A stretch of 6,229 nucleotides of DNA, taken from positions 1-6,229 of the forward strand of contig JAAZIT010000376.1 in NCBI GenBank assembly GCA_012800685.1. Direction: 5' to 3'. Numbering within the stretch: the first letter of the stretch is position 1; each line of letters opens with the position of its first letter. Below, one piece after another: positions 1 through 5,192 of this stretch. Source of the DNA: Clostridiales bacterium (GTDB lineage Bacteria > Bacillota > Clostridia > Oscillospirales > Ruminococcaceae). Below the pieces are notes generated by a model. That model searched no databases. It was not told where the DNA came from and was given only the letters and a program-made list of their open reading frames with translations. The position numbers and the translations under genes are program-made.

Positions 1-135
1 ACCTAAGATGTGCAGACCTAAGATATGCAGACCTAAGCGAAGCAAACCTAAGACGTGCAGACCTAAGATATGCAGACCTAAGAGAAGCAAACCTAAGCGG
101 TGTAAACCTAATATGTGCAAACTTAGGCGGTGCAT
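1..135 (+). repeat. 15-bp tandem repeats, nine units, with a 45-bp higher-order period
   Basis: Nine consecutive 15-bp units start with ACCTAAG or a close variant, at 1, 16, 31, 46, 61, 76, 91, 106 and 121. Units 1-3 (1-45) and 4-6 (46-90) match at 43 of 45 positions, differing only at the second base of the variable triplet in units 1/4 (T/C) and the first in units 3/6 (C/A). Units 7-9 are more diverged and the pattern fades after 135. The 15-bp unit equals five codons, so the repeat is explained by the pentapeptide protein it encodes. The array may continue upstream of the window. Confidence 0.9.
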
Positions 136-158
136 ATCTAGATGAAAGGAATGTTTAG
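1..158 (+). CDS. Pentapeptide-repeat protein, C-terminal fragment (5' end outside window)
   Basis: Codons run from position 3 to a TAG at 156-158, giving 51 residues. The reading matches the A(D/N)LXX rule of pentapeptide-repeat proteins (PF00805): units such as ADLRY, ADLSE, ANLRR, ADLRE, ANLSG and ANLGG follow one another, with Leu at the centre and Ala/Val at i-2. The last residues (YLDERNV) leave the pattern and would cap the helix. Known for the family: a right-handed quadrilateral beta-helix; some members (Qnr, MfpA) mimic DNA and bind gyrase, but most phage members have no known role. The start and any N-terminal domain lie outside the window, so function is not assignable. The other frame open through the repeats (position 2, PKxCR units) fits no family I recognise, and the third has a TAA in most units. 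Confidence 0.8.
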   Translation, partial: LRCADLRYADLSEANLRRADLRYADLREANLSGVNLICANLGGAYLDERNV

Positions 159-244
159 CCGGAATACATTTTTTTATAACTAGAAGAGAAGCAGAATTAT
201 ATAAATAATTTACAAAATATATGAAAAATAAGGAGCATTGAGAT

Positions 245-517
245 ATGGTATCTGAAACAATTATCAACTACTACAACAGCATGACAAAAGAAGAACTGGT
301 AAACACTTGCTTAAATCAATATATAGCCAACAGAAGTTTACTTGATATAATCGCAAATAAAACGAAAACAAGCAAGAAAGACTTTGAGGTATTTCAAAAA
401 ATGAACAAAGAGATTGAAAAGTTAAAAGCAAAAGTTAAATGGCTTACAATAACAAATAATATGCTCGAAGCAGATCTTGCATATACAGAAGAAAAATTAG
501 AAGCACTAAATAAATAA
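245..517 (+). CDS. Small hypothetical phage protein with C-terminal coiled coil
   Basis: 90 residues, no family recognised. The start is well supported: AAGGAG at 230-235 lies 9 nt before the ATG. Residues 1-40 look helical with a short mixed segment. Residues 45-90 are charged and heptad-like (FQKMNKEIEKLKAKV, then LEADLAYTEEKLEAL), consistent with a coiled coil and possible dimerisation. It has no signal peptide, membrane segment or cysteine pair beyond a single Cys at residue 22. It is the first complete gene of the early operon, separated by 86 bp from the pentapeptide gene and 34 bp from the next. A structural or adaptor role is possible, but nothing in the sequence identifies a function. 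Confidence 0.75.
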   Translation: MVSETIINYYNSMTKEELVNTCLNQYIANRSLLDIIANKTKTSKKDFEVFQKMNKEIEKLKAKVKWLTITNNMLEADLAYTEEKLEALNK

Positions 518-551
518 TCGCACATAAATTATAGCATAGGGGGAATGAACT

Positions 552-725
552 ATGCAACAAACAGAAATGAAGAACCCTTGCAGATATTGTGCTGATAAGC
601 GTTATTGGTGCAGGGGCGAATGCATAAAGAGAATGGCTTACAAAGCAGCTAGGAGGGAATTAGGGTATGACAAAGGAGTTAACACTACTAAATACAAGAC
701 CACGTTTCGACAAAGAGAAAATTAG
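552..725 (+). CDS. Small Cys-rich putative zinc-binding phage protein
   Basis: 57 residues, ATG at 552 to TAG at 723-725. A strong AGGGGG at 538-543 sits 8 nt upstream. Four cysteines in the first half (residues 10, 13, 20, 24) form C-x2-C-x6-C-x3-C, a compact zinc-ribbon or knuckle arrangement; a basic stretch follows (IKRMAYKAARRE). Very short proteins with a CxxC...CxxxC layout and a basic tail are common among Bacillota phage early genes, mostly uncharacterised. The reading frame overlaps the next gene by 59 nt, and its C-terminal third (after about residue 38) is encoded within that gene. The cysteine pattern, the RBS and the filled gap support a real gene; metal binding is inference. 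Confidence 0.65.
   Translation: MQQTEMKNPCRYCADKRYWCRGECIKRMAYKAARRELGYDKGVNTTKYKTTFRQREN
651..656 (+). promoter_or_regulatory. Ribosome binding site AGGAGG for the 667 gene
   Basis: A perfect AGGAGG lies inside the coding region of the Cys-rich gene, 10 nt before the ATG at 667. It supports a true start at 667 despite the 59-nt overlap. Confidence 0.7.
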
Positions 726-921
726 GGCAGGCGATAGGGTGCTTGTAACAGAGGATGATGGTTATGAATTTGAAGCAATAGTGGGGCATGTACATGAAAC
801 AGAAATATGCGTTTTAGAGCCAGTAGCTAAAGGATATTCAAATTACATAATTGAAGCACAAGAATATGCTGATGGACTATTTAAAATAGAAATAATCAAG
901 GAGGAACAAGATGGAGAATAA
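667..921 (+). CDS. Small acidic hypothetical phage protein
   Basis: 84 residues, no family recognised. The ATG is preceded by AGGAGG at 651-656. After a short polar N-terminus, residues 18-80 alternate hydrophobic and polar positions (GDRVLVTEDDGYEFEAIVGHV, then EICVLEP and LFKIEII), which suggests a small all-beta fold such as an SH3-like barrel. This is a reading of the pattern, not a match. The C-terminus is acidic (KEEQDGE). It overlaps the preceding Cys-rich gene by 59 nt and the following Gam-like gene by 11 nt, so it is probably translationally coupled within the operon just upstream of the recombination genes. Function unknown. Confidence 0.75.
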   Translation: MTKELTLLNTRPRFDKEKIRAGDRVLVTEDDGYEFEAIVGHVHETEICVLEPVAKGYSNYIIEAQEYADGLFKIEIIKEEQDGE

Positions 922-1396
922 TCTTTTAAATTTGGACAACCTTGTAGAAGAAATTAAAGAAAGGCAAGAGGAAAAGGCAAGATTAGAAGAATTGTATAAG
1001 GCGAAATTGGAACAACTAGAAGCTAATTATAATATGCAAATAGAAAAGATAGACAATGCAATTAATTATTTTAAGGAGCAAATAAAAGTGCAGTTTGAAG
1101 CACAGCCTTACAAAGAAACAAAATCGCAACGCAAACTAAAAGTGTTGAGCGGAGATATAGTAATCAAAAAACCAAGCAAAAAGCTAGAGGCAGATAAAAA
1201 TGCATTGCTAGAATGGGGCAAAAACAATGCAAGTGAGTACATAGAACAAAAGTTAATAGAGACATTTAAGTGGGCAGAGTTTAAGAAAAATCTTGAAATT
1301 ACAGAAGATGGACAGATTGTAAATACAGAGACAGGAGAACTGGTTACAGAAGGCGTTACAGTGGTAGATGTGCCAGAAGAAGTAATTATTAAATAA
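911..1396 (+). CDS. Gam-like host-nuclease inhibitor / DNA-end protection protein
   Basis: 161 residues. AAGGAGGA at 898-905 precedes the ATG, which lies inside the end of the upstream gene. Residues about 8-65 form a long charged coiled coil (EEIKERQEEKARLEELY). They are followed by a FEAQPYKETKSQ segment and a compact domain: LSGDIVIKKPSKKLEADKNALLEW, FKWAEFKKNLEIT and a closing TGELVTEGVTVVD. This order (helical hairpin, beta-strand 'G.i..kkp', a Trp-containing helix, 'W...KK.L', final strand) is what I associate with phage Gam-family host-nuclease inhibitors of Bacillota (Mu Gam, PF07352). The Siphovirus Gp157 family (PF05565) has a similar build and is the main alternative. Mu Gam binds double-stranded DNA ends and blocks RecBCD-type exonucleases. 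The position directly before nuclease, ERF and SSB genes fits a recombination role. Confidence 0.68.
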   Translation: MENNLLNLDNLVEEIKERQEEKARLEELYKAKLEQLEANYNMQIEKIDNAINYFKEQIKVQFEAQPYKETKSQRKLKVLSGDIVIKKPSKKLEADKNALLEWGKNNASEYIEQKLIETFKWAEFKKNLEITEDGQIVNTETGELVTEGVTVVDVPEEVIIK

Positions 1397-1417
1397 ATAG
1401 TATTGAGGAGATAGCGA

Positions 1418-1972
1418 ATGACTAAAAAGGAAAAGTTTTTAAAAGAAGTAGTTATCTTATATGACACTAGAGAGCAAGAGAATAAACACATATTGCAGTG
1501 GTTAGATGAACACGACATTAAGTATGAAAGAAGGAAGCTTGATATAGGAGATTATAGTTTTTTAGCAGAAGGCAAGGACTTCTCACAATCATGTGTTATT
1601 GAACGCAAAAAAGACATTGATGAGTTATATGGTAGTACACAGCAAGGCAGAGAACGAGTAGAAAAAGAGTTTAATGCTGGATGCAAAACTATTAATCAAT
1701 TTGTCCTATTGGTTGAAAAATGCAAGTCATGGGAGCATTTAAAGGACTTTTGTATCCCAGATAAGCAACTAATAGCACAAAATCGCAAAGTTAAAGAAAT
1801 AGGCAAACATTGCTACTTTACACTTAGAAGTTGGGAATGTGGAAATAGATACAATTTTAGAACCTTATTTGTACAAGACAATAAAGATACGGCTAAGACA
1901 ATTTTAGAACAGTTTTACTATTATTGGCACAACTACAAAGAACTAACTAAAAATAGGAGGTTTGATAGATGA
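1418..1972 (+). CDS. ERCC4-type (XPF-family) nuclease domain protein
   Basis: 184 residues; GAGGAG at 1405-1410 sits 7 nt before the ATG. The ERCC4 nuclease signature is complete: DTRE at residues 16-19, LDIGDY at 41-46, and the XPF/Mus81 catalytic motif ERKx3D at 62-68 (ERKKDID), followed by GRERVEKEF at about 77-85. The predicted metal-binding set is D16, D45, E62, K64 and D68. No helicase domain and no clear helix-hairpin-helix is present, so it is a stand-alone nuclease, as in many phages. Family members cut branched or flap DNA. Between Gam-like and ERF genes, a role in phage recombination or processing of replication intermediates is the natural inference. It overlaps the ERF gene by 4 nt (ATGA), implying coupled translation. 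Confidence 0.88.
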   Translation: MTKKEKFLKEVVILYDTREQENKHILQWLDEHDIKYERRKLDIGDYSFLAEGKDFSQSCVIERKKDIDELYGSTQQGRERVEKEFNAGCKTINQFVLLVEKCKSWEHLKDFCIPDKQLIAQNRKVKEIGKHCYFTLRSWECGNRYNFRTLFVQDNKDTAKTILEQFYYYWHNYKELTKNRRFDR

Positions 1973-2571
1973 ATGTATATGAGAAGTTGCAAAAATGCAG
2001 AGTTGAACTACAAAATAAAAGCCTAAAAAAGTCAGGCAATAATAAATTTGCAGGATATAAGTATTTTGAGCTACAAGACTTTTTACCAGAAGTGAATAAG
2101 CTTTGCTTAGAAAATAAACTTTTCACTCAAACAAGTTTTACGCATGATCTAGCAACTTTATCCATAATAAATTCGGAGGACCCAAGCGAAGTAATTATTT
2201 TTACTTCACCACAAGCCGAGGCTAACTTAAAAGGATGCCATGCCATACAAAATATAGGAGCAGTAGAGACATACCAACGGAGATACCTATTAATGTTAGC
2301 CTTTGAAATAGTCGAAGCTGACAACCTAGATGCAACTACAGGAGCAGATACTCAAAAAGACAACATGCAAAAACAAGTTTTATCTGATGCACAACTTAAC
2401 AAGCTTTACATAATAGCTGAAAAAGCTGGATTTGATAAAGCAACAGTTGACGATCAAATTAAAAAGAAATTTAAAGTGGATACAAAACATATGACAAAAT
2501 CAGTTTATGACACAGCTATAGAAGGGTATGAAAAATTTATTAAGAATAAAGGAGAGAAAGCAAATGAATAA
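1969..2571 (+). CDS. erf: ERF family single-strand annealing recombinase
   Basis: 200 residues; AGGAGG at 1955-1960 precedes an ATG that overlaps the upstream stop codon. Hallmarks of the ERF superfamily (PF04404, P22 Erf) are GYKYFELQDFLP at residues 29-40 and QNIGAVETYQRRYLLMLAF at about 94-112, continuing into EIVEADNLDA. Members bind single-stranded DNA, form rings and anneal complementary strands, promoting phage genome circularisation and RecA-independent recombination. After a linker (about 123-137) the C-terminal third (138-200) is helical and charged and may form a separate protein- or DNA-contacting module. The next gene is SSB, whose start overlaps this stop by 8 nt; ERF/SSB pairing is common in phages. 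Its exact partners here are inferred. Confidence 0.9.
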   Translation: MNVYEKLQKCRVELQNKSLKKSGNNKFAGYKYFELQDFLPEVNKLCLENKLFTQTSFTHDLATLSIINSEDPSEVIIFTSPQAEANLKGCHAIQNIGAVETYQRRYLLMLAFEIVEADNLDATTGADTQKDNMQKQVLSDAQLNKLYIIAEKAGFDKATVDDQIKKKFKVDTKHMTKSVYDTAIEGYEKFIKNKGEKANE

Positions 2572-2938
2572 AGTTGCACTTATGGGAAGATTAACAAGGG
2601 ATGTTGAGTTAAGACAAACAGAAAGTGGAGTATCTATTGCCAAATATAGTATAGCTGTTCGCAGGCAATATGCAAAACAAGGCGAAACAGATGTTGACTT
2701 TTTTAATATTGTGGCATTTGGGAAGTCAGCTGAATTTGTTGAAAAGTTTTTTAATAAAGGGGATATGATTGCAGTTGTTGGAAGGCTACAAGTTGACACA
2801 TGGGATAAAGATGGGGAAAAAAGAACAGCTATAAAAGTAATTGCAGAGGAACAACATTTTTGTGGTGGGAAATCTAGTGGAGACAATCCAATTAAATACA
2901 ATGACTCTCAAGAAGATGACGAAGATTTACCTTTTTAA
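2564..2938 (+). CDS. ssb: Single-stranded DNA-binding protein
   Basis: 124 residues. The chosen ATG gives the canonical N-terminus MNKVALMGRLTRDVELR and has AAGGAG at 2549-2554, 9 nt upstream. An in-frame ATG at 2528 would add 12 residues encoded within ERF and lacks a good site. Residues 1-102 are a bacterial-type OB fold, with conserved IAVRRQ, DFFNIVAFGKSAEFV, GRLQVDTWDKDGEKR and IKVIAEE. A short glycine/asparagine linker ends in the acidic tip DDEDLPF (118-124), the conserved docking peptide through which SSB recruits replication and repair proteins. It is shorter than host SSBs (about 140-180 residues) because the linker is brief, as is usual for phage copies. It coats single strands produced during replication and ERF-mediated recombination. 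Confidence 0.95.
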   Translation: MNKVALMGRLTRDVELRQTESGVSIAKYSIAVRRQYAKQGETDVDFFNIVAFGKSAEFVEKFFNKGDMIAVVGRLQVDTWDKDGEKRTAIKVIAEEQHFCGGKSSGDNPIKYNDSQEDDEDLPF

Positions 2939-2942
2939 AAGC

Positions 2943-2948
2943 AGGTGA
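2943..2948 (+). promoter_or_regulatory. Ribosome binding site AGGTGA that selects the 2954 start
   Basis: AGGTGA ends 5 nt before the ATG at 2954. The in-frame GTG at 2945 lies inside this site and has no site of its own, so the later ATG is the better start. Confidence 0.55.
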
Positions 2949-2953
2949 AATCC

Positions 2954-3484
2954 ATGTTTAAACTAGACATTGTAAAAGAGCAGATTAGGCAACAACTACT
3001 ATTATCTACTGCAATTGAACGACTAACAGGGCAGAGGATGCATAAGGGTAGAATCCTTTGCCCTTTTCACAACGATACACATCCCAGCTTAATCATTACA
3101 GATAGTAAAGGCTTATTTAATTGCCCAGCTTGTAATACCGGAGGAGATATTTATAAATTCGTAATGCTATATTTAGGATTAAATTTTAAAGATGCAATTA
3201 CTTATTTGGATAAAGAATTTGACTTAAATCTTTTAGGACAGAGAATATCTGTGAAGCAACAAATAGCCTTAAGAGAACAAGAAAAAAAGCGAAAGCAACA
3301 AGAGTACATAAGAGTGAAACAAGAAAAAGAATACAACAACATGTGCCAAGATTACAGAATTTGCATTATATCACTAGACAAATTGGAACCATGGACAGAC
3401 TTATGGTGCTATTACTTAGAACAAAAAGCACAGTTAGACTGCCGATTTAACTTGCTAGAGGAAGGAGGCTCAGAATGTGCTTAG
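2954..3484 (+). CDS. CHC2 zinc-finger primase-like protein lacking the TOPRIM catalytic domain
   Basis: 176 residues from ATG 2954 (179 if GTG 2945 is used). Residues 33-70 are a CHC2 zinc finger as in bacterial DnaG and phage primases: ligands C36, H39, C57 and C60, with CPFHNDTHPSL, the GLFNCPAC turn and GGDIYKFV. Residues 71-91 complete the small domain (LNFKDAITYLDKEF). From about 92 to 130 there is a Lys/Gln/Glu-rich helix, then a short helical tail. No TOPRIM domain (acidic E...DxD motifs) follows, so this is a DNA-recognition part of a primase without its catalytic part. It overlaps the VapE-like gene by 10 nt, so the two products are probably made together and may form one complex. 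DNA binding is likely; primer synthesis by this protein alone is unlikely. Confidence 0.85.
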   Translation: MFKLDIVKEQIRQQLLLSTAIERLTGQRMHKGRILCPFHNDTHPSLIITDSKGLFNCPACNTGGDIYKFVMLYLGLNFKDAITYLDKEFDLNLLGQRISVKQQIALREQEKKRKQQEYIRVKQEKEYNNMCQDYRICIISLDKLEPWTDLWCYYLEQKAQLDCRFNLLEEGGSECA

Positions 3485-4905
3485 AAGAAATTCAAGAGCT
3501 GGATGCTATATCTATACTACAGCCTACAATATTTGCTGAACTCTTAGACATGGAAAGCGAAGTAGATCGGCTTGAACATACAGAAATGTTGCAAGCAAGA
3601 GCCAAACAACTAGGTGTGCTTACAGCATTTAAAAGACGTTTAGCCGCATACAAAAAGGATAATCAAAAAGTTAATAAATACGTACCACAAATACAAGCAG
3701 AATTTGAATTGGAATACACAGAAAAAGGGGCAGTTGCGAACACTACTACTAATTATGTGGCGATACTTAGAAATGACAGTAGATTTAAAGGCAAATTGAA
3801 GTTAAACGAATTATCGGGGATGCCAGAAAAGCTTAGCAAGGGCAAGCTGGAACCTTGGACAGAGATAGACGACAGTAAGACTAGGTGCTATATAGAAGGC
3901 AAATATGGCATACATAACAAGGACAAGCTTTTTGATGCGTTTAACATAATTTTTAATGAAAATAAATACAATCCCGTAAAAGACATAATCGAATCTGTGG
4001 AGTGGGATGGGAAAAGTAGAATATATACACTCTTAAACAAGTGGCTTGGCGTGGAAGATGATGAATATTCCAAAGAGGTAAGTAGACTAATTTTCGCTGG
4101 TGGCATACACAGACTTTATAACCCTGGATGTAAATTTGATGATATGCCGGTTCTAATTGGAACCAAGCAAGGCGAAGGGAAGAGTACATTTGTTAGTTGG
4201 CTTGCACTTAAAGAGGAATTTTTCAGGGAAGTAAAAGAGATTGAGGGACAAAAAGGAATAGAGGTCCTTCAAGGGGCATGGATCTGTGAAATGAGTGAGT
4301 TATTGGCACTTACAAAAGCAAAAGAAGTTGAAGCAGTAAAATCATACATCACTTGCCGGGTTGACACTTATAGAAAACCTTATGAGCGTAGACCAACACA
4401 AAATCCAAGAAGTTGTATATTCATTGGAACTACTAATAAACCTGAATTCCTTACAGATAAAACTGGTAATAGAAGATACTACCCATTAGAAGTAAATTGC
4501 AGTGGATATGATTTATTTGACAATCAAAAAGAAGTAAAGGCAGATATATTACAGTGCTGGGCGGAGGCAAAAGCACTCTATGATAAAGGAGAATTGCGCC
4601 CATACGCAAATAAAAAACTCTTAGACGTGATAAGGGAAAGACAGCAAGCAGCAGTTGAGGATGATTATAGGGTTGGATTAATTCAAGAATATCTGGAAAG
4701 TAAACAAAAAACTAGAACTTGCATATTAGAGGTTTGGTGTGAGGCATTAGGGAACCCAGAATTTAGCAAGCCAGGCAGAAAAGATAGTTGTGACATAAGT
4801 CTTATATTAAACAGCTTAGAAGGGTGGAAAAGGACAAAAAAGTCTGCACGCTTTGAAAGATATGGAGTTCAGAAATATTGGGAGTTAGAAAAATTGCCTT
4901 TCTAA
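3475..4905 (+). CDS. VirE/VapE-like P-loop ATPase, putative replication helicase/initiator
   Basis: 476 residues; AAGGAGG at 3462-3468 is 6 nt from the ATG. Residues 1-95 are helical and charged. From about 100 the protein follows the virulence-associated E family (PF05272): NPVKDIIESVEWDGKSRI, then Walker A GTKQGEGKST (229-238), the EIEGQKGIE segment, a Walker B-like GAWICEMSEL with E272, and a sensor IGTTN (317-321). TDKTGNRRYYPLEV follows, with R333/R334 as arginine-finger candidates. The tail (about 385-476) looks like a winged-helix or other DNA-binding region. Family knowledge: these are SF3-like ATPases found with primase domains in phages and phage-induced islands. Here the primase-type zinc finger is a separate gene just upstream. 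Its stop is followed immediately by a repeat array, consistent with an initiator-origin pair (inference). Confidence 0.85.
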   Translation: MCLEEIQELDAISILQPTIFAELLDMESEVDRLEHTEMLQARAKQLGVLTAFKRRLAAYKKDNQKVNKYVPQIQAEFELEYTEKGAVANTTTNYVAILRNDSRFKGKLKLNELSGMPEKLSKGKLEPWTEIDDSKTRCYIEGKYGIHNKDKLFDAFNIIFNENKYNPVKDIIESVEWDGKSRIYTLLNKWLGVEDDEYSKEVSRLIFAGGIHRLYNPGCKFDDMPVLIGTKQGEGKSTFVSWLALKEEFFREVKEIEGQKGIEVLQGAWICEMSELLALTKAKEVEAVKSYITCRVDTYRKPYERRPTQNPRSCIFIGTTNKPEFLTDKTGNRRYYPLEVNCSGYDLFDNQKEVKADILQCWAEAKALYDKGELRPYANKKLLDVIRERQQAAVEDDYRVGLIQEYLESKQKTRTCILEVWCEALGNPEFSKPGRKDSCDISLILNSLEGWKRTKKSARFERYGVQKYWELEKLPF

Positions 4906-4914
4906 ATATTTAGT

Positions 4915-4952
4915 CGGTTACACGGTTACACTCGGTTACAAACTCGGTTACA
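4915..4952 (+). repeat. Four direct copies of CGGTTACA
   Basis: Perfect copies start at 4915, 4923, 4933 and 4945. The first two abut; later starts are 10 and 12 bp apart. The last two belong to a longer unit, ACTCGGTTACA, at 4930-4940 and 4942-4952. The array begins 10 bp after the VapE-like stop codon. Confidence 0.9.
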
Positions 4953-4980
4953 TTAGAGTATCAATATATATACCCACTTT

Positions 4981-4998
4981 TGTAACCAAGTAACCAAG
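4981..4998 (-). repeat. Inverted GTAACC copies: tandem TAACCAAG
   Basis: TAACCAAG occurs twice in tandem at 4983-4990 and 4991-4998, preceded by TG. The reverse complement of 4981-4995 (GGTTACTTGGTTACA) matches 4916-4930 at 13 of 15 positions, so cluster 1 is also an imperfect inverted repeat with about 50 bp between arms. Confidence 0.85.
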
Positions 4999-5032
4999 AT
5001 TTATATAAAACTTTTAAAAAATAAAAAAATAT

Positions 5033-5059
5033 ATATAAAAAGTATATCGTTTTTTATAT
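5033..5059. other. A/T-only hairpin inside the AT-rich core
   Basis: ATATAAAAA (5033-5041) is the exact reverse complement of TTTTTATAT (5051-5059), with a 9-nt loop, and is followed by a T-run to 5065. The stem has no G-C pair, so it is a weak candidate terminator. It is more naturally read as part of an easily melted unwinding region. Confidence 0.3.
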
Positions 5060-5090
5060 TTTTTTAACTTATAGCGAAATAGGGTTTTTT

Positions 5091-5106
5091 CGGTTACACG
5101 GTTACA
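5091..5106 (+). repeat. Tandem CGGTTACA pair, second cluster
   Basis: Two abutting perfect copies (5091-5098, 5099-5106), identical over 16 bp to the first pair at 4915-4930. An inverted copy TGTAACC follows at 5144-5150 and a one-mismatch copy CGGTAACA at 5166-5173. Confidence 0.9.
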
Positions 5107-5130
5107 AAATAGGCTAAAACACTTTAAAAT
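5101..5130 (+). promoter_or_regulatory. Possible sigma-70/sigma-A promoter overlapping a repeat
   Basis: A -35-like GTTACA (5101-5106, 4 of 6 to TTGACA) lies within the last CGGTTACA copy. It is 18 bp from TAAAAT (5125-5130, 5 of 6 to TATAAT), about 80 bp before the gene at 5210. AT-rich sequence gives such matches easily, so support is modest. If real, a protein binding the repeats would also control the downstream genes. Confidence 0.3.
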
Positions 5131-5143
5131 CAACGTTTATGTG

Positions 5144-5150
5144 TGTAACC
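5144..5150 (-). repeat. Inverted copy TGTAACC, second cluster
   Basis: This is an exact reverse complement of GGTTACA, within TGTAACCAAGTA (5144-5155), which is identical to 4981-4992. It can pair with 5100-5106 as a 7-bp stem. Confidence 0.8.
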
Positions 5151-5192
5151 AAGTATTTAGTATATCGGTAACAAGTAAACATAAACTCCAAG

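Noticed and set aside
1..135. Tandem repeats as a CRISPR array or as origin iterons
   Set aside because: There are no spacers: units abut at exactly 15 bp, are a multiple of three and translate into a good A(D/N)LXX pentapeptide series, which explains them fully.
2..145. Alternative frame with PKxCR repeats
   Set aside because: It is open to a TGA but only because of the 15-bp periodicity. The frame from position 3 matches a known repeat family, and this one does not.
159..244. Promoter in the gap before the first complete gene
   Set aside because: AT-rich hexamers such as TATATA near 199 are present, but I found no -35/-10 pair with good match and spacing. A promoter is plausible there but not supported.
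1342..1360. GGTTACA and CGTTACA inside the Gam-like gene
   Set aside because: They resemble the origin motif, but they lie in coding sequence for LVTEGVTV, are imperfect for CGGTTACA and have no surrounding cluster; chance is the simplest explanation.
1108..1518. Minus-strand open frames here and at 2127-2324, 2500-2901, 3888-4189 and 5386-5625
   Set aside because: All lie opposite well-supported + strand genes, show no recognisable family, and have low-complexity Ser/Leu/Phe composition typical of antisense shadows.
2528..2563. Extended SSB start at ATG 2528
   Set aside because: The extension lies in ERF coding sequence, has no good ribosome binding site and adds residues before the canonical SSB N-terminus.
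2945..2953. GTG start for the CHC2 protein
   Set aside because: The GTG sits within the AGGTGA that serves the ATG at 2954, and no other site precedes it.
5139..5171. Ten-codon ORF from ATG 5139
   Set aside because: It is very short, has no ribosome binding site and falls inside the repeats.
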